Assembly (NCBI GenBank): GCA_937775205.1
Contig: CALKBX010000012.1
Location: 61,442 to 125,441 of the forward strand
Direction: 5' to 3'
DNA from: an uncultured Verrucomicrobiae bacterium
GTDB lineage: Bacteria > Verrucomicrobiota > Verrucomicrobiia > Limisphaerales > UBA1100
Length of the DNA: 64,000 nucleotides
Shown: positions 28,106 through 37,139 of the stretch, piece after piece
Position numbering within the stretch: the stretch's first letter is position 1
How the letters are laid out: the number at the start of each line of letters is the position of its first letter
Translations under genes and position numbers: made by a program
Notes under the pieces: model-generated
What the model saw: the letters and a program-made list of their open reading frames with translations, nothing else
Database searches by the model: none
Told to the model about the DNA's origin: nothing

Positions 28106-29539
28106 TCAGATTTTGATTTCCGGTACCACGAAGGGTTTGCGATATTCGCGTGTGAGCATTTTGCTGGCCGCCGCGTTGCCCGGGAAGGTTTCGGCTTTGC
28201 TGTTCATCTTCAGCGCCGGGCCGAGGGTGAGTGGGGTGGCTTTCAAGTCCACTTCGTTTTTCACCGCCAAGTGATCGATCATTCGATCCACGGCTTCGGT
28301 GCCTCCGAAATCTTTTTTCACAAAGTTGCGGATGTCTTCCAGGTTGGCATCGTCACCCAACCGATGACTGATGTTGCCGGTGTGGCACAACGCGCTGGAG
28401 AGATGACCTTCTAAAATCTCAGCGTTGAGGTCCTTCGGGTTGCGGCTGCGCACGGCGTCGATGAAGTTGCCAAAGTGGTCGCCACCGCCCTTGAATTCCT
28501 TGATCTTTTTGTCGTCGTTGTCGTACACCTGCACGGAGCCGTAGTTGCGAATGGCCACCCAGCCTTTTTCGCATTCCACAAACACGGCCACGCTGCCGCC
28601 GCGGTAGGTCGGGCGCTTGCCGGAGCCTTTTTTGTCGCCCAACCCGCGCACTTCAAAAATCAGCGGCGCGGTTTCGTAATCGTGATAAATCACCTGCGTG
28701 TTTGCCGTCTCGCCGTCATCCTTATAACCGAGCCGACCGCCCACGCTCCAGATGCGCGGCGAAAGTTCCATCTCGCCGAGGAACCACCGGGCGATGTCCA
28801 TTTGGTGAATGCCCTGGTTGCCGAGATCGCCATTGCCGTAATCCCACATCCAATGCCAGTCGTAATGCAGCCGGCCGCGGGTGAGCGGTTTCTTGGGCGC
28901 TGGGCCGAGCCACAGGTTGTAATCAATCTCCTCTGCCACGGGCTTGGTGTCGGCGATGTCGCCAATGCTCGGCCGGCTTTTATAGCACAACCCGCGTGAC
29001 ACTTTGATTTTGCCGAGGTTGCCCGCTTGCACCCATTTCACGGCGTCTTGAATGCACTTGCTGCTGCGGGCTTGCGTGCCGGTTTGCACAATTTTTTTGT
29101 ACTTGCGCGCGGCATTTACCAGTTGGCGGCCCTCCCACACGTTGTGGCTCACGGGTTTTTCCACGTAAACATCCTTGCCCGCTTGGATAGCCCAGATGGC
29201 GGCGAGGCTGTGCCAATGGTTGGGCGTGGCGATGGTGACCACATCGAGGTCTTTGTTTTCCAACATCTGCCGGATGTCGGTGTAGCCGGTGACGCCGTGT
29301 TTGGCGGTGCCGGCGTTAAGCACTTTGCTGTCCACATCGCAGAGCGCGGTGAGTTTGGCATTCTTGTTTTTGCCAATGTAGCTGATGTGGCTGCCTCCCC
29401 GCCCGCGGAAACCCACGGTGCCGCATTGGAGGGTTTCGTTGGCTCCCTGAACTTGGGCCCAGCTCTTGGCGGTCCAAGCCACCGTGGCGCCGGTGTAGAG
29501 GGAGGTCTTGAGGAATGATCGACGTGTTTGTTTGCTCAT
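28106..29539 (-). CDS. Tat-exported Gfo/Idh/MocA-family oxidoreductase
   Basis: 477 aa. The N-terminus TRRSFLKTSLYTGATVAWTA is a twin-arginine signal (RRSFLK), so the protein is probably exported folded with its NAD(P) cofactor. The Rossmann part (GTVGFRGRGGSHISYIGK, ALCDVD, VVTIATPNHWHSLAAIWAIQAGKDVYVEKPVSHN) carries the family EKP motif. The C-terminal domain includes WHWMWDYGNGDLGNQGIHQMDIARWFLG, typical of this verrucomicrobial/planctomycete subgroup acting on sugars or cyclitols. Substrate unknown. It is preceded, 24 bases away, by a DUF6807 gene on the same strand, suggesting joint carbohydrate use. Intact. Confidence 0.92.
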   Translation of the reverse strand: MSKQTRRSFLKTSLYTGATVAWTAKSWAQVQGANETLQCGTVGFRGRGGSHISYIGKNKNAKLTALCDVDSKVLNAGTAKHGVTGYTDIRQMLENKDLDVVTIATPNHWHSLAAIWAIQAGKDVYVEKPVSHNVWEGRQLVNAARKYKKIVQTGTQARSSKCIQDAVKWVQAGNLGKIKVSRGLCYKSRPSIGDIADTKPVAEEIDYNLWLGPAPKKPLTRGRLHYDWHWMWDYGNGDLGNQGIHQMDIARWFLGEMELSPRIWSVGGRLGYKDDGETANTQVIYHDYETAPLIFEVRGLGDKKGSGKRPTYRGGSVAVFVECEKGWVAIRNYGSVQVYDNDDKKIKEFKGGGDHFGNFIDAVRSRNPKDLNAEILEGHLSSALCHTGNISHRLGDDANLEDIRNFVKKDFGGTEAVDRMIDHLAVKNEVDLKATPLTLGPALKMNSKAETFPGNAAASKMLTREYRKPFVVPEIKI

Positions 29540-29563
29540 AATTTGTGTGAGTTGAAGTTAAAC

Positions 29564-30541
29564 TTATTTGCCCTTGGACGCAACCCATTCGCGGTAGCGC
29601 GCTTCGATTTTTTTGGCCTCGCCTTTGCCCGCGTGCCAGTGGAACTGGTATTTGAAGGTGAGCGATTCGCCTTTATTCAATGACACATTGCCGGCGTTCT
29701 TATCTTTCAGGCGTTCGAAGTGCCGTTTGCCAAAAATGTTTGCGGTACACAGCCCATACGATCGCGCGTGCCAATGGCTGGGATGCTTCGGGTTTTCGGG
29801 GTGATCAAAGATGGAAACGCCGAGCAGCTTGCCCTCCACGCGCCCGGAGTAATCCACCCACTTCGCGCGCTTGCCCCACAGCGCTGCGCCGGTAACGCCT
29901 TCGCTGTTGAGCATGTAGCCCTCGGATTTCACTTTCGCTGTGCCGTGCGGCGTCACGCACATACTGTCGGGCACGCGGATACCCATGCCGGCGTCTTTGT
30001 CATCCATCAAAATAATTTCCCCGTGCGAGGCGTGGATGGTGATCGAGTAATCAACGATGCGAAAATTCTTGCCCGCCCCAAAACGGATCTCGCGGCTGTC
30101 GGTCGCGATGATTTCTCCGGCTTTACTCACCCATTTGTGTTGGGCGCGAATGACGCCGCTTTTATCAAACCGTACTTTCACCGCTACTTGTTTTCCGCTA
30201 TGCGGAGTTTCCCCCCAAAAATCATGCGTGCCATTCTCCTTGCCGCCGCGCACGTGGCGATGGCCCCAAAATAAACTGCGATGATGCTTGTGATCGCTTG
30301 ACTCGCCCGCCGCCGCGGGCTCCATTGGATACCGCCGCGTCAGCCCCGTCGCGCCATCGATCCAACGCACTGGATACAGCACCGGTTTCGGCACGCCTTG
30401 ATAATGGTAACTCGTGAAAAGCGCCCCATCGATTTTTACATCAATGCGGCCTTTGGCTTGGGAAAGGGTGATGCCTTCGGCAAAGAGCGAACCCGTCAAC
30501 ATTGCCGAGGCCAAACAAAGGAATCGCGTGGGGTGTTTCAT
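29564..30541 (-). CDS. DUF6807 (PmoA-like) exported protein
   Basis: 325 aa from ATG 30541, chosen because MKHPTRFLCLASAMLTGSLFAEG is a clear signal peptide; the upstream open frame lacks one. The mature protein has PVLYPVRWIDGATGLTRRYPMEP, SSDHKHHRSLFWGHRHV, TDSREIRFGAGKNFRIVDYSITI, DDKDAGMGIRVPDSM and WVDYSGRVEGKLLGVSIFDHPENPKHPSHWHARSYGL, the pattern of the methane-oxygenase-like 'PmoA' family now called DUF6807. Function is not established; these genes often sit beside Gfo/Idh/MocA oxidoreductases, as here. Confidence 0.85.
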   Translation of the reverse strand: MKHPTRFLCLASAMLTGSLFAEGITLSQAKGRIDVKIDGALFTSYHYQGVPKPVLYPVRWIDGATGLTRRYPMEPAAAGESSDHKHHRSLFWGHRHVRGGKENGTHDFWGETPHSGKQVAVKVRFDKSGVIRAQHKWVSKAGEIIATDSREIRFGAGKNFRIVDYSITIHASHGEIILMDDKDAGMGIRVPDSMCVTPHGTAKVKSEGYMLNSEGVTGAALWGKRAKWVDYSGRVEGKLLGVSIFDHPENPKHPSHWHARSYGLCTANIFGKRHFERLKDKNAGNVSLNKGESLTFKYQFHWHAGKGEAKKIEARYREWVASKGK

Positions 30542-30597
30542 GGCGCGCCCAAATGCTAAACCCCGCCACGGGAGGGTCAACGAAAATGTGTCATAAT

Positions 30598-31336
30598 TCA
30601 CCCACCCGGCCGGAGCACCGCGCTGACCGGCAGCCACCCTTGGCGCCCGGTGGGATCCTGGGCCAGAATCCATTCCGCGCCGTTGGCGGTGTGGGTGTCG
30701 TGCACGCGCAGCTCCGCGCCGTCGAACCACTTGAATTGTTCAGGCGAAGCCCCCACCGGTCCGTAGCGCACGGACACTTCATTCTCCGCCACCACCGCCC
30801 ACGGTTGACCCTGCCTCCAGCCGCCAACTCACTATCGCCACTGCCGCCAGCATCGACCGCCACTGTGCCGAGAATGGGCCGCACCACCGCGCCGCGTTTG
30901 CGCCATTGCGGTTCGCCAATTGATTCGCGGCCAGCCAAAGCCACCAAATACTGAGCAGCGTCGACGCCGTGAGGGTCCATTCGTTGATCGTAAAATAACC
31001 AGTGAGCCGGCGCCAAAAACTGGCCTTCGGCGGCGTGCCGTTGTGCACTTCATCGCGCACGCGGCCGAGGTTGTGTTTTGCGTCGCCATCGCGCGGGGCC
31101 AGCGCCAGTGCGCGGCGATAATGAAAAATCGAACGGCCCAATTGCCCGGCTTCATAGGACGTGTGGGCCAGATTGAAATGCAGCGCGGCCGAGGTGAGGC
31201 CGGTTTCCAGTTGCGCCTGATAATTCGTAATGGCTCCGGAAAAATCTCCCGCTTCGAACGCATCGTTTCCTTTTGAAAAATCATCACCGGCGTGGAGCGC
31301 GCCGGCGAGCATCGGGATGAGCAGCAGGCGTTTCAT
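30598..31336 (-). CDS. batE: BatE-like TPR/SH3 protein (one frameshift)
   Basis: Start ATG 31336 with a signal peptide (MKRLLLIPMLAGALHAGD). TPR units follow (FSKGNDAFEAGDFSGAITNYQAQLETGL; LHFNLAHTSYEAGQLGRSIFHYRRALALAPRDGDAKHNLGRV), then one or two membrane segments (INEWTLTASTLLSIWWLWLAAN). After a shift near 30810, a C-terminal SH3-like domain reads VAENEVSVRYGPVGASPEQFKWFDGAELRV and TGRQGWLPVSAVL. This is the BatE plan of Bacteroides/Leptospira Bat operons. It is the last gene of the operon; its ATG overlaps the batD stop. Confidence 0.82.
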
Positions 31337-32715
31337 CGGAGGGCGACCATCACACGATCCAAATCTTTCAAGGTCAGCGCCGCGTTTACCGGCTCCTCCG
31401 CGTTGGCGAAACGGACAACTTGATCGCGCTCATGCAGCCGCTCCAAGGCCGCGCGGTTTTCACCGGAAAGCGGCAGCGCATCGTCCTCAAGAATTTCCCG
31501 GCCAATCCCTTCCGCCGGGCGATCCATCGCCATCCCGAGATGCTCGCGCACAATAATTTGAACACCGGCGTGGAAGGCTTCCGGATCGGCTTGCGTTTCC
31601 GTTTGGCGCAGGGCGCGCATTGTTTTGCGCGTGAGTTTTTGCACGCGAATGCGGCGCGCTACGTCGGGATGGTTTTCCAAATAAATCTGTCGCCGCCGCC
31701 AGCCCATCATCAACAGCCAAGCCAAAAGCGGCGAAGCCTGCGCGGCCAGAAACCACGGGCGCGTGAGCAAGGGCGCGGGTGCCGGTGCCAAAACGCCGGG
31801 CGCGCGGCGCAGCGGTTCCATTTTGCCGGCTTTTTGGTCGGGTTCCAGTTGTGTGTTGGGCAGTGTGGGCGGGTCGCCGATACCGGTTTGAATGGCGGAG
31901 CCGGTGACGCTCAGCGGAAATGGCCCGGCGGTGCGGGTGACATATTTTTTTGTTCCAATGTCAAAGTATACGAATTCGATTTTAGGCACTTCGGTGACAT
32001 CCGGCCGCAGTGGGACGATGATGCGCTCGAAGCTCTTGAAGGCGTGCAGATGGCTGGTGTCTAAATATTTGGTGTTGCTGGTGGCGGGGTAGAGCTTGAA
32101 GCCTTCCCATTCATCGGGGCCGGGCACGGAGGCTTGATCCAACGAGGCGCGTCCGGAGATTTCGATGGAGAGATTCAGCGGGTCGCCGGTTTTCACCGCG
32201 GCAAGGCTGGTCTTTACTTTGAATTGGAGGTTAGCGCCCACTGCGCCCGAAAAGTTGGTGGGCCGTCCCTCGGCGGGCAGCGGCAGCACCTCCATCGCAA
32301 TCGGATCGCTGGCCACGTGGATTTGTTTGCGTTTGCCAAAAAAATCATCCGAGTCCCGCACGGTTACGTCGGTTTCAAACACGATGTTGTGTTTGCCCAC
32401 CTTGGTGGCCACCGCGCCGGTCTTGAATACAAACACAATGTAGCGCGTGCTGTTTTCCATGCGAATTGTTTGAAAAAATTGCGGGCGCTTTCGGGTAAAC
32501 CGAAACCCCGGCGTGGTGAGCTGCGGCACGGGCAAATCGCTGGGCAACAACCGTTGTACATACAACTCCATCGTTACCGGGAAAGCCTGCCCAAGAAAAA
32601 TTTTGTGTTGATCAATTTGCACCTTGATAAAGCTGGTGCGTTCCTGAGTGGCCGCGAGCCCGGCCCCGGGCGCGGCTGTGCCGAGGAAAAGTAAAATGAA
32701 AATATAGCTGCGCAT
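31333..32715 (-). CDS. batD: BatD-like membrane protein
   Basis: 460 aa, intact. Signal peptide (MRSYIFILLFLGTAAPGAGLAA), a long periplasmic beta-rich region (FIKVQIDQHKIFLGQAFPVTMELYVQ, LQFKVKTSLAAVKTGDPLNLSIEISGRASLDQASVPGP, FERIIVPLRPDVTEVPKIEFVYFD), a membrane segment near residue 330 (WFLAAQASPLLAWLLMMGW) and a cytoplasmic helical tail. This is the BatD/oxygen-tolerance protein architecture. The stop/start overlap with batE (31333-31336) and the one-base overlap with the upstream fusion gene point to translational coupling. Role: part of the Bat membrane complex; exact function unknown. Confidence 0.88.
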   Translation of the reverse strand: MRSYIFILLFLGTAAPGAGLAATQERTSFIKVQIDQHKIFLGQAFPVTMELYVQRLLPSDLPVPQLTTPGFRFTRKRPQFFQTIRMENSTRYIVFVFKTGAVATKVGKHNIVFETDVTVRDSDDFFGKRKQIHVASDPIAMEVLPLPAEGRPTNFSGAVGANLQFKVKTSLAAVKTGDPLNLSIEISGRASLDQASVPGPDEWEGFKLYPATSNTKYLDTSHLHAFKSFERIIVPLRPDVTEVPKIEFVYFDIGTKKYVTRTAGPFPLSVTGSAIQTGIGDPPTLPNTQLEPDQKAGKMEPLRRAPGVLAPAPAPLLTRPWFLAAQASPLLAWLLMMGWRRRQIYLENHPDVARRIRVQKLTRKTMRALRQTETQADPEAFHAGVQIIVREHLGMAMDRPAEGIGREILEDDALPLSGENRAALERLHERDQVVRFANAEEPVNAALTLKDLDRVMVALR

Positions 32716-35471
32716 TACCAGTTCTTGCGAATGCGCCGGGGCGGTCGCGGCATTCGGCCCAATTCGCCTGCGCCCAAGGGTTTTTCATCACCCTTCATCG
32801 CCTCGAGCATTTCCTTGATTTGGCGAAGGGTCTCCTGAATTTCAAAGGGCACTTCGCTTTCTTTTTGTTCTTCGGGTTTGCCGCCTTCGCCGGGTTGTTC
32901 CTGCGGTTCGCCTTCACCGGGATTTTCATTGGGCTCGCCTTCGCCGCCGCCTTCGGGGTTTTCCTGCGGTTCGCCTTCGCCGCCCTCGCCTTGGTCTTGG
33001 CCTTCCTCGGGCGGGGTGGGATCCACGCGAATCCATTGCGTGCCATCAAAAATCTCCGCCCACGCGTGGGCTTCGCTTTGTTTGCTGACCCAACACTTTT
33101 CTTTATCATCCCACTTGCCACCGTGGAAACCGCACGCGATGCGGGCCGGATATCCCGCCGCGCGCGCCAGCAACACGTGGCTGTATGCAAAATATTCGCA
33201 ATGCCCATCCTCGCGGCTGAAGAGCCAGCGCACCACCGGATCCTCATCGGCATCTTCCGGGATGCGCGTTTCGCGGGTGTACTTGTGGTTTTTGTGGAGA
33301 AATTCAATCACGCGTTCATTAAAGGCACCAAAGTCGATGGGCTCGTTGTTGGCCAGTCGTTCAACGGCTTGGTGAAGTTGGTGCCGTTCAGAATCTTTGA
33401 GGTGCAGTTGCTGTGTGGTGTGCGGGTATTCGTTGGGGAAATTCACGGCGGAATTATTGAGCGCCGCATCCGCCGGGCCGGGCGCGAGCACGTTGCACTC
33501 GGCCGGATCGGTCACGCGATAGTCCACCGCCGCGCTGGGCACCTCTGGCAGGCGTCCGTGCAATGCCTCTTTGTTATAGCGCCATTCTTTTACCTTTGCT
33601 TCGCCCGTGGCAAACGGGCCGGGGATCGGCAGGAATTCGCTAAACAAAGGCTCAAACTTAAAGCGCCATTCGCCGGGCATTATCGGCCCCGCCGGCGCGC
33701 GTCCGCCGTGCGCGCTGGTCCATTGACCGGCGCGGCGGGTGGAAAGGTTTCGCAACGAATCGGACACCGTCGCCACGCCGTCTTTATAGTCGTCCAGCGC
33801 AAACATCCGCCAGTAGGGATCTTCCGGAATCGCCTCCTTGGTGGGCGGAAAAATGCGCAGCGCAATTTCGTCCTTTTGCTTGAAGCGATTGATCCCATCG
33901 AGCGGCAGCTCGTCGGTGAGCTGTTCCATTCGGCGTTTTTCTTCAGCAATTTTCCGGCGTACGAAGGCGAGGTTGCGGCGCGCGGATTTGTCTCCGGCAT
34001 TTAAACCCACGGCTGCTTCATAGTGGCGGGCGGATTCTTCCCACACTTGAATTTTGTCCTTCGGTTTTTGTTGAATATCGCCCAAGCGAAAATGCGTATT
34101 TCCCAGATTGTAAAAAACGCGTTGTTGCAGCGAGAGATCCGGTGTGCGTAGGGCGGACTGAAAATGCCGCTCGGCGTCGCCATATTTCTCCGCCTGAAAC
34201 GCCGCCGCGCCTGCGTTGAATAGCAGCGGTGGATCGCCCGGACGGAGGGTTAGCAAGTTTTCATACTCCGTCTGCGCCTCCACAAAATTGCCGTCGGCGT
34301 ATTCACTGTGCGCTTTTATCAGGCTCGGCTTGTCCGCCGCCATCGCATTGATCGGCAACAGGCAAAGCGCCAGCATCACCGCCGTGGCCGCGCTGGGGGA
34401 AGTTGGGCGGCGGCCTTTCGGCCACAGCAATTCCAACAACAACAGCAGCACACCCGCGCCGAGGAACCATTGGAACTGTTCTTTTTGGCGTCGCACCGTG
34501 GTGGGATTATGCTCGGATTTGGGCAACGGCGCGAGCCCGTTTTTGTAAAGCCAATCCATCGAGCCGGTGCCGGTGTGGCGCAGGTAAAACCCGCCGGTTT
34601 CCGTGGCCAATTCCTGCAACATCGGCTCATTGAGCTTGCTGCGGACGAGCCGCCCATCGTCCTTGAGATACTCGCGCGTTGTCGTCCAATCGCTCAAATA
34701 CGCATCGCACTCGCGGCAGCGATTGCGACCCGGCACATTCGGCTCATCACAGCTCGGGCAAGTGAGCACTGGCACCAACTCCCCTTCGGGCGTGCCCATT
34801 CCTACGGTGAAAATTTTCATCCCCTGCGCGCCCGCCAACTCGGCCGCCGCCACCGCGTCGGGTTCGTGCTCCTCGCCATCGGTAAAAATCACCAACACTT
34901 TGTGGCGATCCATTTCCTCTTCGCCAAACATTTCCAGCGCGGTGTTGATGGCCGCGGCAATGCTCGTGCCGCCGTGGGGGATGACGTCCACTTGCACGAG
35001 ATCCACGTGCTGCCGCAGTGCTTCGTGGTCGACCGTCAACGGGCATTGCAAAAACGCAACGCCGGCAAAGGGAATGAGCGCAAAGCGATCGCCCTCGCCG
35101 AGCTTTAGCAAATCGATGGCGGCGAGCTTGGCGCGCACCATCCGCGAGGGCACGAGATCGCTAGCCAACATACTGCGCGAAGTGTCGATGGCGATTACCA
35201 CGTCGAGACTGGTGGCGCGGCTTTCGAATTCGCGAAACCCCCAACGCGGCCCGGCTAGCGCGGCGATGAGGCAACCCATCGCCGCGAGCAACCCCGCCGC
35301 GCGCAGCCATTGGCCTTTCGCCGACAAACTTCCAGCCAGTTCCTCTACGCGATGTGGGCTAACGAAGAGCCCCAGCAACCGCCGCCGCCGCGCCCACGCA
35401 AAGGCAAAACCACCGAGCAATGGCGGCAGCAGAATGAGTAGCCACAATCGATCGGGGTCTGTCCAAGTCAT
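32715..35471 (-). CDS. BatB-BatC-transglutaminase fusion with a zinc ribbon
   Basis: 918 aa from ATG 35471 (35477 and 35480 are in-frame alternatives). Order of parts: two membrane segments and a von Willebrand A domain with the metal site DTSRS (residues 96-100) and TDGE; within it a CxxC...CxxC zinc ribbon (C238, C241, C252, C255); a membrane segment (~338-350); an internal signal-like stretch and TPRs (~362-500, BatC-like); a TgpA-type region (IALRIFPP, PYWRMFALDDYKDG); a transglutaminase core with Cys758 (GHCEY), His802 (EAHAW) and Asp817 (RVDPTP); and a Gly/Glu/Pro-rich tail. Canonical operons encode these as separate proteins. The frame is intact throughout, so the fusion is not caused by a visible indel. 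Confidence 0.9.
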   Translation of the reverse strand: MTWTDPDRLWLLILLPPLLGGFAFAWARRRRLLGLFVSPHRVEELAGSLSAKGQWLRAAGLLAAMGCLIAALAGPRWGFREFESRATSLDVVIAIDTSRSMLASDLVPSRMVRAKLAAIDLLKLGEGDRFALIPFAGVAFLQCPLTVDHEALRQHVDLVQVDVIPHGGTSIAAAINTALEMFGEEEMDRHKVLVIFTDGEEHEPDAVAAAELAGAQGMKIFTVGMGTPEGELVPVLTCPSCDEPNVPGRNRCRECDAYLSDWTTTREYLKDDGRLVRSKLNEPMLQELATETGGFYLRHTGTGSMDWLYKNGLAPLPKSEHNPTTVRRQKEQFQWFLGAGVLLLLLELLWPKGRRPTSPSAATAVMLALCLLPINAMAADKPSLIKAHSEYADGNFVEAQTEYENLLTLRPGDPPLLFNAGAAAFQAEKYGDAERHFQSALRTPDLSLQQRVFYNLGNTHFRLGDIQQKPKDKIQVWEESARHYEAAVGLNAGDKSARRNLAFVRRKIAEEKRRMEQLTDELPLDGINRFKQKDEIALRIFPPTKEAIPEDPYWRMFALDDYKDGVATVSDSLRNLSTRRAGQWTSAHGGRAPAGPIMPGEWRFKFEPLFSEFLPIPGPFATGEAKVKEWRYNKEALHGRLPEVPSAAVDYRVTDPAECNVLAPGPADAALNNSAVNFPNEYPHTTQQLHLKDSERHQLHQAVERLANNEPIDFGAFNERVIEFLHKNHKYTRETRIPEDADEDPVVRWLFSREDGHCEYFAYSHVLLARAAGYPARIACGFHGGKWDDKEKCWVSKQSEAHAWAEIFDGTQWIRVDPTPPEEGQDQGEGGEGEPQENPEGGGEGEPNENPGEGEPQEQPGEGGKPEEQKESEVPFEIQETLRQIKEMLEAMKGDEKPLGAGELGRMPRPPRRIRKNW

Positions 35472-35488
35472 ATTCATCATTAAAATAA

Positions 35489-36505
35489 TCAGGGTAATTT
35501 TCGCAACCACGTTTGACTGAGGATGAGTTCGAGCATCAAGAGCCCCAGCCCCGCGCCCACGAACCACCCGAACAAATCGTGGTAGCGCAGAAAGCGTTGC
35601 TCTTCGCGATCGGTTTTTTCCAGCTGATCAATCTCGTGATACACCGCGCGCAGTGCTTCGGTGCTTTCGGCGTAAAAAAACTTGCCACCCGTGCGCGTGG
35701 CGATGTCGCGCAGGCGATCTTTGTTGATGCCCACCAACTGATGATGCCGCGGCAGGCCAAACTGATCGCGCAACACCAGCTCCGTGCCTTCCTTGCCGAT
35801 GCCGATGGTGTAAATTTTGACGCCCATCACCGCCGCGGCCTCGGCGGCTTCTTCAGGCTCAACTTTGCCCGTGTTGTTTTCGCCATCGGTCATCAAAATA
35901 ATAATTTTGCTTTTGGAGTCCTTGATGCCGCGCAGCCGATTGACCGCCGCCGTTATGCCCGAGCCAATCGCGGTGCCTTCGTCGTCGTTTTGTGGTGAAG
36001 CGGTTTCATTATCAAACCGGTCGATGTTTTCGATCAAATAATCGTGGTTCAACGTCGGCGGGCTCGCGATAAATGACAGCCCGGAAAACACAATCAGCCC
36101 AATCCGATCGCTGGGCCGTCCTTCGACGAATTCCTTGAGCACTTGTTTTGAAATATCCAATCGCGTGACATTGCGGCCTTCGTTACGAAAATCTTTTGCC
36201 TCCATGCTGTCGGATAAATCCAGCGTGAGCATGATATCAATTCCGCTGGCTTTGATGCGCTCGCGGCCTTCGCCCCATTGCGGACGGCCGAGCCCGAGGA
36301 TGCACGCGATGAGCGCCAGCCAGCGCAGCGCCGCCAGCAACCGCCCGGCGCGATGGGGCGCGATGCGCGAGAAACGTTGCACCAGTTTGAGCGACGAATA
36401 AACCACCGCCGGAGGCGCACCCGATGCCCCCTGCAACCATCCCGCCAGCGGGAGGAGCAGCAGCAACCCCAGCCAAGCTGGGTCTTCGAAAGTGAAATTG
36501 TTCAT
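35489..36505 (-). CDS. batA: BatA-like von Willebrand factor A membrane protein
   Basis: 338 aa. N-terminal 'aerotolerance regulator' motif FEDPAWLGLLLLLPLAGWL with two membrane segments, a vWA domain with MIDAS LTLDLSDSMEAKDF, FSGLSFIASPPTLNHDYL and IIILMTDGENNTG, then a C-terminal membrane segment (LFGWFVGAGLGLLMLELIL). It matches BatA, which is thought to act with MoxR ATPases in envelope stress or metal/cofactor insertion. The start overlaps the previous gene by four bases. Confidence 0.9.
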   Translation of the reverse strand: MNNFTFEDPAWLGLLLLLPLAGWLQGASGAPPAVVYSSLKLVQRFSRIAPHRAGRLLAALRWLALIACILGLGRPQWGEGRERIKASGIDIMLTLDLSDSMEAKDFRNEGRNVTRLDISKQVLKEFVEGRPSDRIGLIVFSGLSFIASPPTLNHDYLIENIDRFDNETASPQNDDEGTAIGSGITAAVNRLRGIKDSKSKIIILMTDGENNTGKVEPEEAAEAAAVMGVKIYTIGIGKEGTELVLRDQFGLPRHHQLVGINKDRLRDIATRTGGKFFYAESTEALRAVYHEIDQLEKTDREEQRFLRYHDLFGWFVGAGLGLLMLELILSQTWLRKLP

Positions 36506-37044
36506 GTCGTCAATTGCGGCGGCGTTACGCGCGGGGGCAGTGCGCCCGGCAACGGCGGCGCGGTTTCTTTGATCATTTGCACCGCGATCGCGTGCAGTCG
36601 GCGACAGTCCTCTTCGGTGGGCTCGTGCCGCGCGAATTTTGAGAGATCACAAAACTCAAGGAATTGCCCGAGTAAATCCTTTTGGGGTGGCGTCATTTGC
36701 GGGGCGCGATGGAGTTCATCCAGAAACTCTTCCGTGGTGCGTTCCGGCGCGTGGAATTCAAAACGTTCGCCGAGATACAGCCGCAAAATATCTGCCACCG
36801 CCCGGGCAAAGAGCACCGGCGAAGGCAGTAACCCCCAAACCTCGCGCAGTTTCCGTAGCGCCTCGGCATCCGGCGCGGGCAATACCGGCGCGCGCTTTGG
36901 CTCGCGCAACGCCCAAAACAACAACACCGCCCCCGCCGCAAACACCACTAACAAAACCCAAAGCGCCCACCCTGACCCCTCGCCAGTTTCCAACTCCAGC
37001 GGCGGCTTGATTTCCAGAATGTCAGTGAGGTTTGTGTCGTTCAT
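36502..37044 (-). CDS. DUF4381-like membrane protein
   Basis: 180 aa. A short periplasmic N-terminus (MNDTNLTDILEIKPPLELE) is followed by one membrane segment (~residues 26-44, ALWVLLVVFAAGAVLLFWAL) and a cytoplasmic helical domain (LPSPVLFARAVADILRLYLGERFEFHAPERTTEEFLDEL, LLGQFLEFCDLSKFARHEPTEEDCRRLHAIAVQMI). This arrangement and its place between DUF58 and BatA correspond to DUF4381 proteins of Bat operons. Molecular role unknown. Confidence 0.82.
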   Translation of the reverse strand: MNDTNLTDILEIKPPLELETGEGSGWALWVLLVVFAAGAVLLFWALREPKRAPVLPAPDAEALRKLREVWGLLPSPVLFARAVADILRLYLGERFEFHAPERTTEEFLDELHRAPQMTPPQKDLLGQFLEFCDLSKFARHEPTEEDCRRLHAIAVQMIKETAPPLPGALPPRVTPPQLTT

Positions 37045-37139
37045 TCTGCTCCTGCAAGGAAAGATAACTCAAGAAAGGGAGATTTAGAAGGGAGAAGGTG
37101 GGAGTTAGTGGGTGGAATTGGTTTTTCTCAATCCTCAAC

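Noticed and set aside
32820..35520. Several plus-strand open frames of 260-394 codons
   Set aside because: All are antisense to the BatB-BatC-transglutaminase gene and have hydrophobic or basic nonsense composition.
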